From positions 1-13,292 of the forward strand of contig PAFB01000033.1 of the NCBI GenBank assembly GCA_002700865.1: a stretch of 13,292 nucleotides of DNA, read 5' to 3'. The DNA is from Rhodospirillaceae bacterium (GTDB lineage Bacteria; Pseudomonadota; Alphaproteobacteria; UBA7985). A model generated the notes under the pieces. The model saw only the letters and a program-made list of their open reading frames with translations, had not been told where the DNA came from and did no database searches. Position 1 is the first letter of the stretch; each line of letters begins with the position of its first letter. Of this stretch, positions 12,172 to 13,292 are shown piece after piece. A program made the position numbers and the translations under genes.

Positions 12172-13158
12172 TTACTTAAGCGCCGCATCCGTGATGGCAT
12201 GGGTCCAAGCACCGGTTGGCATCGCAGAGATCACGGAATCCCCACCAGCGAGCAAAGTCTGAACAGTCCGCTCGAAGTCGGCGGGATCCAAGGCGCCGTT
12301 AGACCCTGCGGTCAGTTTGGCAATTTCACCCATCATGCGGAGCTGATCTTCATAAGTAGCCGTGCCGCTGTCGTCGTTGTCGAGAATAATGCCCACGGCT
12401 TCCTCAACGTTGGCTTCAGCATACTTCCACCCTTGCATGGACGCCGCAACAAAGCGGGTCAGACGATCACTGAATTCAGGATCGGCAAGGTTGTCCTCAA
12501 GGACGTAAAGGCCGTCTTCGAGGGTTGCTACACCCTGATCTTCGTACTTGAAGACGATCAGATCATCAGCGCTGAGACCACCGTCGATCACCTGCCAGTA
12601 CTCGTTATAAGTCATGGTCGAAACACAGTCTGCCTGACCGTTGAAAATTGGATCAACGTTAAAGCCCTGCTGCAACACGGTTACGCCATCGTCACCGCCG
12701 TCAGTGCCCAAGCCCAGCTGAGACATCCAGCTCATGAATGGGAACTCGTTGCCAAAGAACCAGACGCCCAGTGTCTTACCCGCCAGATCGTCGGTCGAGC
12801 TGATACCCGCATCACGACGACAGGTGAGCATCATGCCCGAGGACTTGAACGGCTGTGCGACGTTCACCACCGGCAACCCTTTTTCCCGCGCTGACAGCGC
12901 TGAGGGCATCCAGTTCACCATGATATCAGCCCCGCCACCGGCAAGGATCTGTGGCGGCGCAATGTCCGGACCGCCCGGCTTGATGGTTACATCCAAACCA
13001 GCGGCCTCATAGAAGCCCTTGTCCTTGGCAACATAGTAACCTGCGAACTGGGCCTGCGTGACCCACTGGAGCTGAATGGTAAATTTGTCCTGCGCCTGAG
13101 CCGTGGTGGCCGCCAGCGAAGCTACAACCACGGAGGCTGCAATCAGTACGTTTTTCAT
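12172..13158 (-). CDS. ABC transporter substrate-binding protein, NMT1/THI5-like family
   Basis: 328 aa. ATG 13158 is preceded by AAGGAGA at a good distance. The signal peptide ends at QA|QD (about residue 22), placing it in the periplasm. The mature start FTIQLQWVTQAQFAGYYVAKDKGFYEAAGL (26-55) is the hallmark of NMT1/ThiY-type binding proteins. It continues with GGPDIAPPQILAGGGADIMV (62-81), DLAGKTLGVWFFGNEFPFMSW (124-144) and two alpha/beta lobes. Such proteins deliver pyrimidines (HMP and related compounds), riboflavin-like rings, nitrate or alkanesulfonates to a SsuBC/ThiXZ-type importer. The GVWFFGNEFP stretch and Trp32/Tyr41 suggest an aromatic or heterocyclic ligand, which is inference. 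It lies 24 nt downstream of the permease gene, so the order is permease then binding protein. Confidence 0.9.
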   Translation of the reverse strand: MKNVLIAASVVVASLAATTAQAQDKFTIQLQWVTQAQFAGYYVAKDKGFYEAAGLDVTIKPGGPDIAPPQILAGGGADIMVNWMPSALSAREKGLPVVNVAQPFKSSGMMLTCRRDAGISSTDDLAGKTLGVWFFGNEFPFMSWMSQLGLGTDGGDDGVTVLQQGFNVDPIFNGQADCVSTMTYNEYWQVIDGGLSADDLIVFKYEDQGVATLEDGLYVLEDNLADPEFSDRLTRFVAASMQGWKYAEANVEEAVGIILDNDDSGTATYEDQLRMMGEIAKLTAGSNGALDPADFERTVQTLLAGGDSVISAMPTGAWTHAITDAALK

Positions 13159-13182
13159 CTTTTCTCTCCTTTTGTATCCTGA

Positions 13183-13292
13183 CTACCGCCTTTGAGAGGG
13201 GTGCCAGAAAGTCAGACTGCGCTCGATGATAAGCAGCAGCCCAAAAAAACCAGTGCCGGCGATTGCCGCGACAATGATCTCTGCCCAAACAA
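13183..13292 (-). CDS. ABC transporter permease, C-terminal fragment (runs off the right edge)
   Basis: Reading leftward from 13290, an open frame of 35 codons ends at TAG 13185-13183. The peptide starts VWAEIIVAAIAGTGFFGLLL and continues with IIERSLTFWHPSQRR. The hydrophobic helix, then (I/L)ER..(T/L)FWHPS, is the usual end of SsuC/ThiX-type permeases (BPD_transp_1). Only the last membrane helix and tail are in the window. Its stop is 24 nt before the binding-protein start, with that gene's ribosome-binding site in the gap, so both belong to one importer operon. Confidence 0.8.
   Translation of the reverse strand, partial: VWAEIIVAAIAGTGFFGLLLIIERSLTFWHPSQRR

Noticed and set aside
12160..12894. 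244-codon plus-strand open frame opposite the ABC binding protein
   Set aside because: It is the antisense shadow of a well-supported NMT1-type gene with signal peptide and ribosome-binding site.
1..13292. Mobile element or phage island
   Set aside because: No transposase, integrase, tRNA-adjacent repeat or terminal inverted repeats were seen, and base composition is even apart from the short AT-rich leader near 11400-11590.

Overview
The window looks like chromosomal DNA of a Gram-negative alphaproteobacterium, most likely a marine or soil relative of the Rhodobacterales/Rhodospirillales. I infer this from the moderately high GC content, the many ATGA stop/start overlaps, the Sec-type signal peptides and the gene families present: a DUF3726 + Ldh_2 pair, a PuuA-like glutamine synthetase, SulP + tandem Usp, Lin0512 pairs and an NMT1-type ABC transporter. 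I could not search a database, so the taxonomic call is tentative. No rRNA, tRNA, CRISPR array, transposase or phage gene was seen.

Layout. (1) Positions 1-323, minus strand: the N-terminal part of a DegT/DnrJ-type aminotransferase running off the left edge. (2) 492-4601, plus strand: a tight four-gene operon of a metal-ligand-depleted M19 'dipeptidase' homologue, a 560-aa conserved protein of unknown function, a short DUF3726 protein and an Ldh_2-family NAD(P)H oxidoreductase. The first three are joined by ATGA overlaps. It faces, with a 1-nt gap between stop codons, a minus-strand glutamine-synthetase-family ligase (4603-5919). (3) 6113-8458: a SulP anion transporter with a STAS domain, followed 3 nt later by a tandem-domain universal stress protein. 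(4) 8575-10450: a secreted DUF4329 (JAMM-like) protein, two overlapping Lin0512-family paralogues and a secreted rhodanese. (5) 10732-12064: two small exported coiled-coil proteins that look like diverged tandem paralogues, separated by a 397-nt non-coding stretch. (6) 12172-13292, minus strand: an NMT1/THI5-like periplasmic binding protein preceded by the C-terminal end of its ABC permease. A strong hairpin at 12110-12139 lies between these last two convergent units.

How the genes may work together. The most interesting block is 492-4601 plus the facing glutamine-synthetase homologue. It has the make-up of a small-molecule nitrogen-compound pathway: a presumptive imine or 2-hydroxy-acid oxidoreductase (Ldh_2), an amidohydrolase-fold protein missing most classical M19 metal ligands, two proteins of unknown function, a gamma-glutamyl-ligase-type GS and perhaps a PLP aminotransferase. 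No substrate can be read from the sequence. The SulP/Usp pair and the two exported coiled-coil proteins are the next most distinctive units. Three good inverted repeats (433-456, 6061-6081, 10524-10540) lie in promoter-bearing gaps and are candidate operators.
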